Source of the DNA: Deinococcus sp. QL22
Lineage (GTDB): Bacteria; Deinococcota; Deinococci; Deinococcales; Deinococcaceae
Reading direction: 5' to 3'
Assembly: GCF_023370075.1 (NCBI RefSeq)
Contig: NZ_CP097151.1
Location: 310,001 to 374,000, forward strand
DNA: 64,000 nt
Below, one piece after another: positions 25,296-33,483 of the stretch. Numbering within the stretch: the first letter of the stretch is position 1; the number at the start of each line of letters is the position of its first letter. A program made the position numbers and the translations under genes. The notes below the pieces were generated by a model, which was not told the DNA's origin, ran no database searches, and saw only the letters and a list, made by a program, of their open reading frames with translations.

Positions 25296-25745
25296 ATGAG
25301 CGATAACACTCTGGAGAGGCTGAAAAAGCTTGCTGAAGCCAATCAGGAATCTCAGAAGGCTTTCAGCCAACAAGCTTTTAGCCAACAAGCTCCACTAGAA
25401 GTTCTAAGCAAGCAGGCTCAGGCTGACAAGTTCCGCAATGAGGCATTTGGGGCTATGGAAGCAGCGTTCGAGGTGGTGGGCAGCCTTGGAGGTCAGGGTG
25501 AATTTGACCAAGATCCACACCTCGGCTTGCCTGCGTATAAGCTCATTGCCAACTTGCCTGGGCCCCACGGCATGCGAGTGGCAGTATTCGAAATAGCACT
25601 ACGCAACGAAAGAGTAGAGATCGAATATCAGTTGTCGAACGGGCTTTCAGACGTACAGAAAGAGATCATTGCTATAATTGACCTCAAAGAAAACTTAGTA
25701 AAAGAGAAGATCTTCGACTACTTTGAGAAAATCATGCGCGGGTGA
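25296..25745 (+). CDS. Hypothetical protein with a short tandem repeat
   Basis: The 149-residue protein starts with a charged, glutamine-rich helix that contains a direct repeat (AFSQQAFSQQA, about residues 22-32). A globular part follows from about residue 55. The 3' half is AT-richer than its surroundings (KEIIAIIDLKENLVKEKIFD), suggesting foreign origin. Its last bases overlap a convergent fragment at 25732. No family recognised. Confidence 0.6.
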   Translation: MSDNTLERLKKLAEANQESQKAFSQQAFSQQAPLEVLSKQAQADKFRNEAFGAMEAAFEVVGSLGGQGEFDQDPHLGLPAYKLIANLPGPHGMRVAVFEIALRNERVEIEYQLSNGLSDVQKEIIAIIDLKENLVKEKIFDYFEKIMRG

Positions 25746-25850
25746 GCACTCCGCCCCGCTGATACCTCGGCACGAGTCCCATGAACGGCTCGCGCTCCAG
25801 CAGGTTTAAACGATGCCCCAATTCAGTTGTGGTCAGAGGGCATGCAGTTG
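25732..25850 (-). pseudogene. C-terminal fragment related to the gene at 26195
   Basis: The minus strand reads ELGHRLNLLEREPFMGLVPR and YQRGGVLTRA before a stop. This matches ELGLQREPFMGLVPKYQAG in the gene at 26195-26461. No start or N-terminal part is present, so this is either a remnant or the end of a duplicated gene. Confidence 0.5.
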
Positions 25851-26001
25851 CACCCCGCCGGCAGCCAGCCCGCACCTCTGATCAATAATGGGAGTACCCA
25901 GCCTTCCTCGTCTTGGCCCATTCAGTTCATTCACCGTTTGGCGTGAGGTGTCAAGTCGCTTTGCCACTGCGTGGTCACCTCCTGGTGATTACGATTGAGG
26001 A

Positions 26002-26247
26002 ATGAGAGACCCCTGGTCTGACGACATTCGCCGCCGACTTGAGGCGTTGGCCTGGGCCGGGTGCGAGGTCAGCTACAGTGCTGATCCCAACAGAGACGCC
26101 ACCGCTCCCTACTCCGTTGAGATCTATTACGAGGGGCAGAGAATTGCTTTTGAACAGGAACAGGACATCAACTCAGCCGCAGCCTTCGCGTATATCAACG
26201 CTGTGGCTCAACTGCGTGGGTTAGGCATCGTGGTTTCCGCCGAATAA
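26002..26247 (+). CDS. Small hypothetical protein
   Basis: An 81-residue protein: helix, then PYSVEIYYEGQRIAFEQEQ as paired strands, then a final helix AAAFAYINAVAQLRGLGIVV. The same strand-strand-helix plan and several positions recur in the protein at 27890 (FYTFAVYHNDEILVEYRRYS, then AAVVVTALSDAATQLEMYGL), so the two may be paralogues. Its last 52 bases overlap the convergent gene at 26195. Confidence 0.55.
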   Translation: MRDPWSDDIRRRLEALAWAGCEVSYSADPNRDATAPYSVEIYYEGQRIAFEQEQDINSAAAFAYINAVAQLRGLGIVVSAE

Positions 26248-26461
26248 TCACCCCTGCCTGATACTTCGGTACCAGCCCCATAAATGGCTCGCGCTGTAGC
26301 CCCAGCTCTGGCAGATACCAGGGCGCGGGGTCGAGTTGCTTCCACTGTTTCGGCGTGACCTCGACTTCTCCGCGTGCCTCTTGCTCCATGAGCCGGCCAC
26401 GGCATTCATCCGCAGCGGACTGAAGGTGGGCACAGCGAGTGGCGCGGTTTTGCTTAGCCAC
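26195..26461 (-). CDS. Hypothetical protein with conserved REPFMGLVP ending
   Basis: The 88-residue frame starts at 26461, overlapping the upstream gene by eight bases, so both are probably co-transcribed. The conserved part is PAPWYLPELGLQREPFMGLV followed by PKYQAG (about residues 45-70), which also appears at 25732. The last 18 residues overlap a convergent gene and look less conserved. Function unknown; the neighbours suggest a phage or mobile-island origin. Confidence 0.5.
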   Translation of the reverse strand: MAKQNRATRCAHLQSAADECRGRLMEQEARGEVEVTPKQWKQLDPAPWYLPELGLQREPFMGLVPKYQAGVIIRRKPRCLTHAVEPQR

Positions 26462-26696
26462 CCGCGAACTCAGCTGGGATCGGTTTGTCGATCACCTCTA
26501 CCGTGGTGCGGCCCTCGTGCGCATGCGAGAAGATCAGGTCATCAATGCTGGCGTAGAAGCCTGTGGAGCAGGGCGCAACAACCCAGCGCAGCACCGCAGT
26601 CCTATCGCTGAAGATCACGCCCTCGGCAACGATCCCAGTGCCACTGCACCCGCTGACATCCTCAGTTCTGATCAGTTGGAACCGTTGCATGAACAT
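26454..26696 (-). CDS. Conserved small protein of phage/bacterial hypothetical family
   Basis: The 80-residue protein (QRFQLIRTEDVSGCSGTGIV, then AEGVIFSDRTAVLRW) follows a pattern I know from many phage and bacterial hypothetical proteins (DVSGxSGTGxVAEGxxFxDGxxVLRW). These form a small beta-barrel-like domain of unknown role. The ending FSHAHEGRTTVEVIDKP is also typical. It is the first gene of a two-gene unit with 26195. Confidence 0.65.
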   Translation of the reverse strand: MFMQRFQLIRTEDVSGCSGTGIVAEGVIFSDRTAVLRWVVAPCSTGFYASIDDLIFSHAHEGRTTVEVIDKPIPAEFAGG

Positions 26697-26709
26697 GGAG
26701 CCTCCAGGG

Positions 26710-26740
26710 GCAAGAAAAAGCCCGCCACAGTCGGCGGGTC
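26710..26740 (-). terminator. Terminator split from its gene by an IS4 insertion
   Basis: On the minus strand CCCGCC and GGCGGG form a hairpin followed by CTTTTTCTT. The right arm is part of the 9-bp target duplicated by the IS4 element at 26741, so the element landed just beside this structure. Confidence 0.6.
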
Positions 26741-27792
26741 CTCAGTACCCGGCAGTTTCTGATTTTGGCGTCTGGGTGGGCATCAAAAGAGCAATGAGTT
26801 TCAGGGACCCCGTCCCGTCGCGCTCAACGATGCGGGCGAACGTCGAAACGAGCGTACGGAGGCCGAGCGTCACAACGCTCCAAGCCCGCCGACCGTGCGC
26901 CTTCACGGCACACGTCTGCAGGACACCCACCAGCACGCACCAGACCTAGGCGAGGGTGAGCAGACACAGCAGGCGCTCCACGTGATCGTGGAGCGTCATA
27001 TGGGTGTTCTCCAGTTTGAACCCCTTGCTCTTTAGGGCGCGGAACAGACACTCGATCCGGAAGCGTTTCTGTTACCCGCTCAGGATGCGGTTGGCTGAAC
27101 CGGCGTGACTGGCGATGACCAGTATCTCACCATCCTGCGTCCAGGTCAGTACGACACTCATTGGCAGACCGTAGACCTTGGCCTGGTCGACGAGGATGCC
27201 CGTCCTCCCTGGCTGGAAGGTCGTCGATAAAGGTGTCCTGCCGCAGATAGGAAGACCGGCACGAGCCAGACCCTGAATCCACTCTTGGCCGATACATTCC
27301 CAGTCGGCCTAGAGAACGGCGATCTCCCGACAGGACAGCAAAGAGAGCGCATCATCCAACAGAACGAGGCGAATCTCGGTGCTGCTGCCCCACGGGGGCA
27401 GCAGGGGAATGGCGACACCGCGCCACAGGACGGGGCCAGCACGAGAGCGTTCAGATCAGCTGTGCCGAGCTTCCAGTGGGTGCGGTCGATGATGAATTCT
27501 CGTTTCTGGTTGTCCGGCAGGAGGGCGATCGAAGAATCGTTCGATCCGGCGGATCACTGCCGATCGCTGAGCGCTGCCCGGGCAGCGCTCAGCGAGTTCG
27601 GCGGGACGAACGTCTTTGGCCTGGATGAGTGCGAGGACGATCAAGGCGAGAACGTCGACTTGGTTTTTCCGATACTCAGGGAAGTGTGCGGTGAAGCAGC
27701 GTGCGAGGGATTGGAGAGCGATGGGAGACGCACTCTGTTCTGACGCGTAGGACAAGCATTTTCAAGCCCCCCTAAAACTGTCGGGGACTGAG
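26741..27792 (-). mobile_element. IS4-type insertion sequence, inactive, with exact 9-bp duplication
   Basis: Terminal inverted repeats CTCAGTACCCGGCAGTTT (26741-26758) and, inverted, CTCAGTCCCCGACAGTTT (27792-27775) agree at 16 of 18 positions. The 9-bp direct repeat CGGCGGGTC lies on both sides (26732-26740 and 27793-27801). The element is 1052 bp long and its transposase is broken. Confidence 0.88.
26742..27755 (-). pseudogene. IS4-type transposase, multiply broken
   Basis: The N-terminal part (LARCFTAHFPEYRKNQVDVL, then ALIVLALIQAKDVRPAELAE) is in one frame, the middle (LVLLDDALSLLSCREIAVL then a stop, and KVYGLPMSVVLTWTQDGEIL) in another and the C-terminus (VLVGVLQTCAVKAHGRRAWS, then VVTLGLRTLVSTFARI) in a third. 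RIECLFRALKSKGFKLENTH is the C-terminal signature region. At least two frameshifts and two stops separate the parts. Confidence 0.8.
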
Positions 27793-27889
27793 CGGCGGGT
27801 CACTCTCAGTTGTTTGGGATGAAGAAAGCCCACTGAGAAGTCGTCACAGGAATGTCGCCTATTCTGGTCAGATCTCGGGAGGTTGAACT

Positions 27890-28228
27890 ATGACGCTTTT
27901 GGAGGAATTCAATGCCAGGTGGGAAATGTCCCTCACTGGCCTTACCGCTGAGGTCTGGCAGAAGATGAAAGCTCTCGGCGTCACAGCCCACTGGATTGAT
28001 CCCTTGAATAGAGACCCCCGCCTCCTTCAACAGCAAATGAGCTTAATGGGGTGGAATGTCCAGGCCAGCGAGTTCTACACCTTTGCCGTGTACCACAACG
28101 ATGAAATCTTGGTGGAGTACAGGCGGTACAGCACAGATGAAGCGGCGGTGGTGGTCACGGCCCTCAGTGATGCCGCCACCCAACTGGAAATGTATGGCCT
28201 CCAAGTGATTCCAAGCCTCAACTCTTGA
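27890..28228 (+). CDS. Small hypothetical protein
   Basis: The 112-residue product has an ATG with GGGAGG upstream. Helical N-terminus, a WQKMKALGVTAHWIDPLNRD linker, two strands (EFYTFAVYHNDEILVEYRRY) and a C-terminal helix ending QLEMYGLQVIPSLNS. The C-terminal half resembles the protein at 26002. Lying next to orphan genes and IS elements, it looks like part of an island. Function unknown. Confidence 0.6.
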   Translation: MTLLEEFNARWEMSLTGLTAEVWQKMKALGVTAHWIDPLNRDPRLLQQQMSLMGWNVQASEFYTFAVYHNDEILVEYRRYSTDEAAVVVTALSDAATQLEMYGLQVIPSLNS

Positions 28229-28440
28229 TGACCAGTTGGACGAGGACCAGGGTATGAAAAAGCCCCGCTTGTAGCAAGGCTGGGTTCGCCGACTTCACCC
28301 GGTCGGCCGTATAGATGTATGAAGTTACTGTACAGATTGATTTGTTACGGAACTATTACTCAGTAGTGGATACGGCAGGAATTGAATTTGCAACCATTCA
28401 GCCGAAGCTGACAGCTCTCCCGTTGAGGTTGACTTGTGGG

Positions 28441-28863
28441 CTAATAAGCCAGGCCGCCCCGCTTAAACAAGAACCCCATTTTGGTGAAGACGACCATGAC
28501 GGTTCGGCCTTCCGCCGTGAACTTGAGCTGCGAGTGTTGATAGGTGTTGGAGGTGCTGACGCAAGTGCCTTCTAAGCTGTACGTTTTTCCCTTCATAAAT
28601 TGAGGTGCAGGTGCGGGCGTGCGTCCGACGGGCTTGACTTTCCCGTCTGGCGTCAATATCACTTCTGTTTTTAATTTTGAGCCCTCGAATACCTTCACGC
28701 GCACACCGAGACAAGGCGAAGGTGCGTCATTGATCGCCAGCAGGCCGTCAAGTTTGTAGGTTGTTGCCCACGACACCGAGCCAAATACGGTGAGGGCCGA
28801 CACCGCTGCCAGAATCGAAGCAACAGGCCGCCCTCGACAGACCAACCAGCAAAGAATTGTCAT
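28441..28863 (-). CDS. Secreted hypothetical protein
   Basis: A 140-residue protein with a signal peptide (VASILAAVSALTVFGSVSWA inside the first 33 residues) and a beta-rich mature part with two cysteines (PCLGVRVKVF, LEGTCVSTS) that could form a disulfide. A TAGTGT box lies seven bases before the ATG, again a leaderless-type promoter. No family recognised. Confidence 0.6.
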   Translation of the reverse strand: MTILCWLVCRGRPVASILAAVSALTVFGSVSWATTYKLDGLLAINDAPSPCLGVRVKVFEGSKLKTEVILTPDGKVKPVGRTPAPAPQFMKGKTYSLEGTCVSTSNTYQHSQLKFTAEGRTVMVVFTKMGFLFKRGGLAY

Positions 28864-29291
28864 TGGCTTAACACTAGCCTTCTTATTCCGACAAATCCCT
28901 TACCTTCCAGACCTAAACTTGCCCGCCGTTGGAGGCAATGGAAGGCTTTGCCTCCACATAACGGATCTCCTGACCGAGTTTTGGCGGACGAGTAGAGAAC
29001 CTGAAACAGGTGATAGCTGAGATCGGCTGTGAAGGCTGGAACCCCAGCATGGTTCAGATAAAGATTAGCCGTTCTGTGCGTTGAGCGAGTGAAGCGTCTG
29101 AGCTGATGACTGTCAGAAAATATTGTTGCAGCTCTGCCAAATCGACTTCAGCGAAGGGTGGCTAAAGCTTATCTCCCTCGAAAGATTTGAAAGAATGCAT
29201 CCCGCTCTTGTAGGAGAAGAGAAAAAAGTAAGGAACGCAAAAACGCCCCGGAGGGCGGTCTGGACGTTTGAATTGAGTCAGGACTTTGAGA
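28864..29291. other. Gene-free stretch
   Basis: About 430 bases with no supported gene. A 60-codon frame at 29123 has no ribosome-binding site and ends inside the IS4 target site, so it is not called. Confidence 0.35.
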
Positions 29292-29301
29292 CTACACATA
29301 C

Positions 29302-30569
29302 CTGATGGCCTGACACAATTTATGAGAAAGCGTCCCCGGTAGGGGACACTTTCTGTTTGTGAAGACCGAAAATGCCACCGGGGACGCCCCCCGACTGTAC
29401 CAAGCGATCCTGCCCCACCTCCACCCCGCCCTGTGGAACGACGTCCGCAACGCCCGTACGCTGGCCTGGATGGTCAGCGGCTTGGTGCTGTCCCAGAGCG
29501 TTTCCATTCCCTCCTGGCTGCCGCACATCCACTCCCAGGCCACGGTCGCCCAGAGCACCGAACGTCGCTGCCGACGGTGGCTGGAGAATCCAGCCATCGC
29601 CCCTGGCAGTGTGTATGGCCCCCTGATTACCCGAGCCTTGCGGGATTGGGGCCCGCATTCCTGACGCTGGCGCTGGACACCAGCATCCTGTTCGGACGCT
29701 TCTGTCTGATCCGGGTGGCCGTCCTCTACCGGGGACGCGCGGTACCGCTCGTCTCCCGTCCTAGAGCATGCCAGTGCTCAGGTCGGCACCGAACAACTCC
29801 TGCCTGTCCTCGCCGAGGTCAAAGGCCTGCTGGATTTTCTTGGGCTGCACGATGTTCGACTCCTGGCGGATCGGGGTTTTGCGACACGGCCTTGATGGGC
29901 TGGCTCCGCGTCTGCGGATGGCACTTCCGCATCCGCATCAAATCGAGCCTGATTCTGGCCGCTCCAGACGGGCAACGGGTCTGCACCATCGGGGAAATCA
30001 AACTCGCAGCGCGCGAAACGCGCTGCTTCCACAACGTCACGATCACCGGACACCGATTTGGGCCGGTGCATGTGGCTCTGGGCCGTCCCACGGACGGCCC
30101 AGAGCAGTGGCAGGTGGTGAGCGATGAACCCACCAGTCGTGCAACGTTTGCTGAGTACGGCGAGCGCTTCCAAATAGAGGAAGGATTCTTGGATGATAAG
30201 AGTGGCCTCTTCGGTCTGGAGGACTCCAAACTGCGTGATGCCGCCAGCCTCGAACGCCTGATCCTGGTGATCTCTGTGGCCACGCTCCTGCTCGTCTCCG
30301 AAGGACTCCAGCTCGTGCAGCAGGGTGTGCGCAGAACCATTGATCCCCATTGGAACCGCGCCCTGAGCTATTTGAAACTTGGTTTACGCGGCGTCCACTT
30401 CGCGCTGAGCCGGGGGCAGGCAGTACTCAACCGCCTGACGCTCCAAGGAGGCGCCGATCCGGCGCCTCCCGGACGTCGCAAGAAATCGCATGTCAGTTCT
30501 GTGGACGCTTTAGAAGGCGGCTGGGTGCTCAGATTTCGCTCTCCCTCATAAATTGTGTCAGGCCGTCAG
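29302..30569 (+). mobile_element. IS4-family insertion sequence with exact 10-bp duplication
   Basis: The ends GGCCTGACACAATTTATGAG (29307-29326) and its exact complement (30545-30564) extend outward as CTGAT/GTCAG, giving an element of about 1268 bp. CTACACATAC is duplicated on both sides (29292-29301 and 30570-30579). Perfect ends and target repeats mean a recent insertion, although the transposase is frameshifted. Confidence 0.92.
29359..30551 (+). pseudogene. IS4-family transposase with three frameshifts
   Basis: The gene starts in one frame ([20 protein letters not shown]). It shifts near 29650 ([20 protein letters not shown], first catalytic Asp), shifts back near 29757 ([25 protein letters not shown] with the second Asp) and shifts again near 29882 ([20 protein letters not shown] onward). 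The C-terminal part carries an intact YREK signature ([15 protein letters not shown]), typical of IS4. Three net indels make the product non-functional unless the ribosome slips repeatedly. Confidence 0.88.
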
Positions 30570-30665
30570 CTACACATACAGTAGCGTCAACCCCGGAATT
30601 CTGCACCATCTACCCCCACCGTCAAGCGGCACGCCCGCGTGTACTCCTGTAAATGGCTGTGCGGA

Positions 30666-31145
30666 TCACTGAGGCGGGCGGCGAGCGACAGGACGGCCAC
30701 GGCCATACGCGGCGCTGCGGGGACGCGGACTGGCCCACCCACCACGCGGATCCATCAGACTCACGGGCGTCGGTTTGTTGCGGCTGTAGCGTTCGAGGAA
30801 TCCACCCAACACCACCAGATCGGGTATGCCACTCACTTGCATTGGAGTGATGTGCGCCACTGCTTCCCCCTCGCGCACCTCTCCCATCGGCGTGATGAGC
30901 GCGGTCTTCTGATCCGGCAGGAATTCTCCCAGCGTGCTGATGGGATCCAGCCCACCCCTGCTATAAGGCAAAGTGGGGCGCAAGATCACCGGCACGCGCA
31001 CGCGCCACAGTCTCAAGGCCTGATGCCACGCCTCGGCATACTGGCGGGCGGCCTGCTGCTGGGTGCGCTCGGCCAAGAAGCGGTCAATCTCAGGGCGTTC
31101 ACCCTGTACCCGGAAGGCGCGGGCGCGTTTGGTTGAGTTCGTCAA
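30666..31145 (-). CDS. Hypothetical protein, possibly phage-derived
   Basis: A TTG at 31145 is preceded by AGGAGG at ideal spacing and begins TNSTKRARAFRVQGERPEID. This was chosen over an ATG at 31175. The central part (RVPVILRPTLPYSRGGLDPI, then TPMQVSGIPDLVVLGGFLER) is protein-like. The last 25 residues are Arg/Pro-rich and may be read through after a lost stop or frameshift. An IS4 element ends about 95 bases downstream. No family recognised. Confidence 0.5.
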   Translation of the reverse strand: MTNSTKRARAFRVQGERPEIDRFLAERTQQQAARQYAEAWHQALRLWRVRVPVILRPTLPYSRGGLDPISTLGEFLPDQKTALITPMGEVREGEAVAHITPMQVSGIPDLVVLGGFLERYSRNKPTPVSLMDPRGGWASPRPRSAAYGRGRPVARRPPQ

Positions 31146-31369
31146 GTGCGCCTCCTGTAGGCGGGAAAGGGTCACTACAGGTTCAACTGCCTAAGAAGCG
31201 CAGCCCTGATTAAAGTCCGGCTGGGCAGGCCACCGCCATGCGCCATCAGCGCTTCCTCTCGTGCAGGTTGTAGGGTCACCTTGTCAATAACACAAATAAG
31301 GATTTAGCAACACCCCCTCTGATTCACTACATTGAGAGTGAGCGTCACCCTGAGCAGTGGAGGCTGGAC

Positions 31370-32563
31370 ATGAGCAGTCACCCAAGTGAATGGACCACGA
31401 TGGCAGTTTTGGCTGCCCTTACTTGGGGCGTCACCGTCCTGGTGTCGGTCTTCATCATCACCGTCTCGTGGTTGCGGCCCTCGTACCTCGGGTGGCGCGG
31501 TTGGGCGCTGGGACAGACTGCTCTGGTACTGGGGGTGCTTGTGGGCACCCTGCGAACTCCGGATACCCTGCTGGCTTCAGTCGTGATCGGCAACACCTTG
31601 GTCATGGTCGGATCGACACTGTGCTTGAGAGCCTTTCAGCGTTTCAGTGGGCGGTTCGTCAACCGACAAACTAACCGATGGAGTTGGGCGGTGTGCGCCG
31701 CTATCGTGCTTGCACTGATTTTGCTGACCACAGTCTGGGACGACATTTCGCTGCGGTTTCTTCTGGTCTCGGGCTATACCTCCACTGTGTTGCTGATGCT
31801 CGTCATCCTCCTCGTTGGGCAAATCCGGCGACACCCAGCGCTGCGAACCGCTTACGGCTTGAATTTGGGGGTATTGCTGGCCGGGGCCTTGCTGACCGTG
31901 CCTCGCTCGCAGATGATGATCAGCGCCGACGCACACATGGCCTTTACCCTGAATGTTCCAAACATCCTGTTGCATGCTGGAGCATTGCTGTTGTCGGTGG
32001 GTGGAAGTTTCGCTTTTTGGTTGCTGCATGATGACCGCCGCCGCCAGGAGATGCGACGCCTGCACCATGAGTTGTTCCTCCAAGCCACGCTGGATCCCTT
32101 GACGATCTTGCTCAACCGGCGGGGACTGTCGCAGGCCTATGAGCTCTGGCAGGATCAGGCCGCCGACGCAGTTGCAGTCCTGTTGCTGCTGGACATCGAT
32201 GAGTTCAAAGCCATCAATGATCGACATGGACACGTGGAGGGCGACCGCTGTCTGGTGCAGTTGGCTGGGACACTGCGAACCATTGCTCAGCCGGGGGATC
32301 TGGCCAGTCGGGTGGGCGGGGATGAATTTGCATTGCTGCTCACTGGGCCTGAAGAACAGCGCATACAGCAAATCAAAGCGCTGGAAGTGCACCTGGCCAA
32401 AGACCAGCAAGGCACGTTGGGCTTCACGGTGAGTTTCGGAAGCACCGAGGTCGTTGCCGGAGAAGACTTGGCGAAAGCCATGAACCGAGCGGATCAGGGG
32501 ATGTACCGGGCTAAGGCGCGTGGCATGCATGTGCAACAGCCCAGGCAGACCAACAACCCTTAG
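31370..32563 (+). CDS. Membrane diguanylate cyclase (GGDEF)
   Basis: The 397-residue protein has six or seven membrane helices in its first 220 residues and a C-terminal GGDEF domain (DPLTILLNRRGL, LLLDIDEFKAINDRHGHVEG, SRVGGDEFALLL near residue 320) with the active GGDEF residues present, so it should make cyclic di-GMP from two GTP. The inhibitory I-site RxxD before the motif reads QPGD, so product inhibition is probably weak. The membrane part is a sensor of unknown ligand. It sits alone among phage-like genes. Confidence 0.93.
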   Translation: MSSHPSEWTTMAVLAALTWGVTVLVSVFIITVSWLRPSYLGWRGWALGQTALVLGVLVGTLRTPDTLLASVVIGNTLVMVGSTLCLRAFQRFSGRFVNRQTNRWSWAVCAAIVLALILLTTVWDDISLRFLLVSGYTSTVLLMLVILLVGQIRRHPALRTAYGLNLGVLLAGALLTVPRSQMMISADAHMAFTLNVPNILLHAGALLLSVGGSFAFWLLHDDRRRQEMRRLHHELFLQATLDPLTILLNRRGLSQAYELWQDQAADAVAVLLLLDIDEFKAINDRHGHVEGDRCLVQLAGTLRTIAQPGDLASRVGGDEFALLLTGPEEQRIQQIKALEVHLAKDQQGTLGFTVSFGSTEVVAGEDLAKAMNRADQGMYRAKARGMHVQQPRQTNNP

Positions 32564-32571
32564 AGTAGATT

Positions 32572-33199
32572 TCAAGGCACACCTCCAAACAGCGTCTCAG
32601 TCAATGGCATGATCTGCACGACAACCTGCCCGCCGGGATGCACCGGGGCACGGCGCACGGTCAGCACATCGATCAGCGAGTCATCCGCCCAGCCCCCCGC
32701 ATGGGTCAGGGCATCTTCCAGCGCCTTAGGAATATTGCTGAGGTCGCGTTTCCGTAGGTTCGGCGGCGAGACGATCAGCAGGGCCAGCCGTGCACCGCGT
32801 GGGGTTTTCGGTTGGCCGTAGGTCTGGATGCACGAGATGACGGCCCTGCGGTAGTTGCGCCACTCTTCACTCAACAGGACTTTGACCTGGTACGGGATGG
32901 TCTTCGGTTTCTTCGGCGTAAAGCACACCAGGATTGAGCGCCAGATGCTGTTCAGCGACGGCGGTAAAGGTCAGGGTTCCGGGTGGACTCGTTTTGGCTT
33001 CCAGCGGCTCAGTAGACCACTCGGGCTGGTTTTCCTGTACTAGGCGCGGCTGCACAGGTGGACTCGTTTCGACTATTGCCTGTGGCGCTTCTACCAGGCC
33101 CAATCTCTGCCGGGTGTCGGCCCGCACGTCAGGGTCAGCAATCGTGGTCCAAATACCGCTCAACATGCGCGAGGCTCGGAAAGGGTGCCAGCCAGGCAT
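32572..33199 (-). pseudogene. RusA-family Holliday junction resolvase split by a frameshift
   Basis: The downstream frame (32572-32928 and upstream to about 32975) encodes a RusA domain: PLPPSLNSIWRS, EEWRNYRRAVISCIQTYG and the catalytic stretch NLRKRDLSNIPKALEDALTH followed by WADDSLID with its aspartates. The conserved N-terminal PPSxN strand lies upstream of the first usable start of that frame, directly behind a TGA. The 5' part (33199 to about 32970, ending GTLTFT) is in a neighbouring frame. A single-base indel near 32970 would fuse them. RusA enzymes are usually of phage origin. Confidence 0.65.
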
Positions 33200-33240
33200 G
33201 AGAGGGAGTACAGTTACTAGCCCACCCGCTGAATCAAACT

Positions 33241-33483
33241 GTGCAGATGACCTGCCGCGATGAAATCCTGGCGACCGTCAACGCGTTGGTAAAAGACCGT
33301 ACGCCCAAAACGTTTCATCTCAGTGAATTGCTGGATGCGGTGCACGCCAAGAATACGAGATATTTGGATTCGACCATTCGGACACATGTGGCTTCGCGGA
33401 TGTGTCAGAACACTCCCAAAATTCACCAGACAACCTACGACGATTTTGAACGGATAGGCCTGGCTCTCTACCGCCTGCTCTAG
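33241..33483 (+). CDS. Small DUF7669-like winged-helix protein
   Basis: The 80-residue product (MTCRDEILATVNALVKDRTP from the second Met, then FHLSELLDAVHAKNTRYLDS and TIRTHVASRMCQN, ending YDDFERIGLALYRLL) matches a widespread small family I know as DUF7669, built like a winged helix and often near restriction or phage genes. Its stop codon TAG is the insertion site of the following IS630 element, which by chance preserves the stop. Confidence 0.65.
   Translation: MQMTCRDEILATVNALVKDRTPKTFHLSELLDAVHAKNTRYLDSTIRTHVASRMCQNTPKIHQTTYDDFERIGLALYRLL

Noticed and set aside
29123..29305. Possible 60-residue protein
   Set aside because: No ribosome-binding site and its stop depends on the IS4 target-site region; protein-like character is poor.
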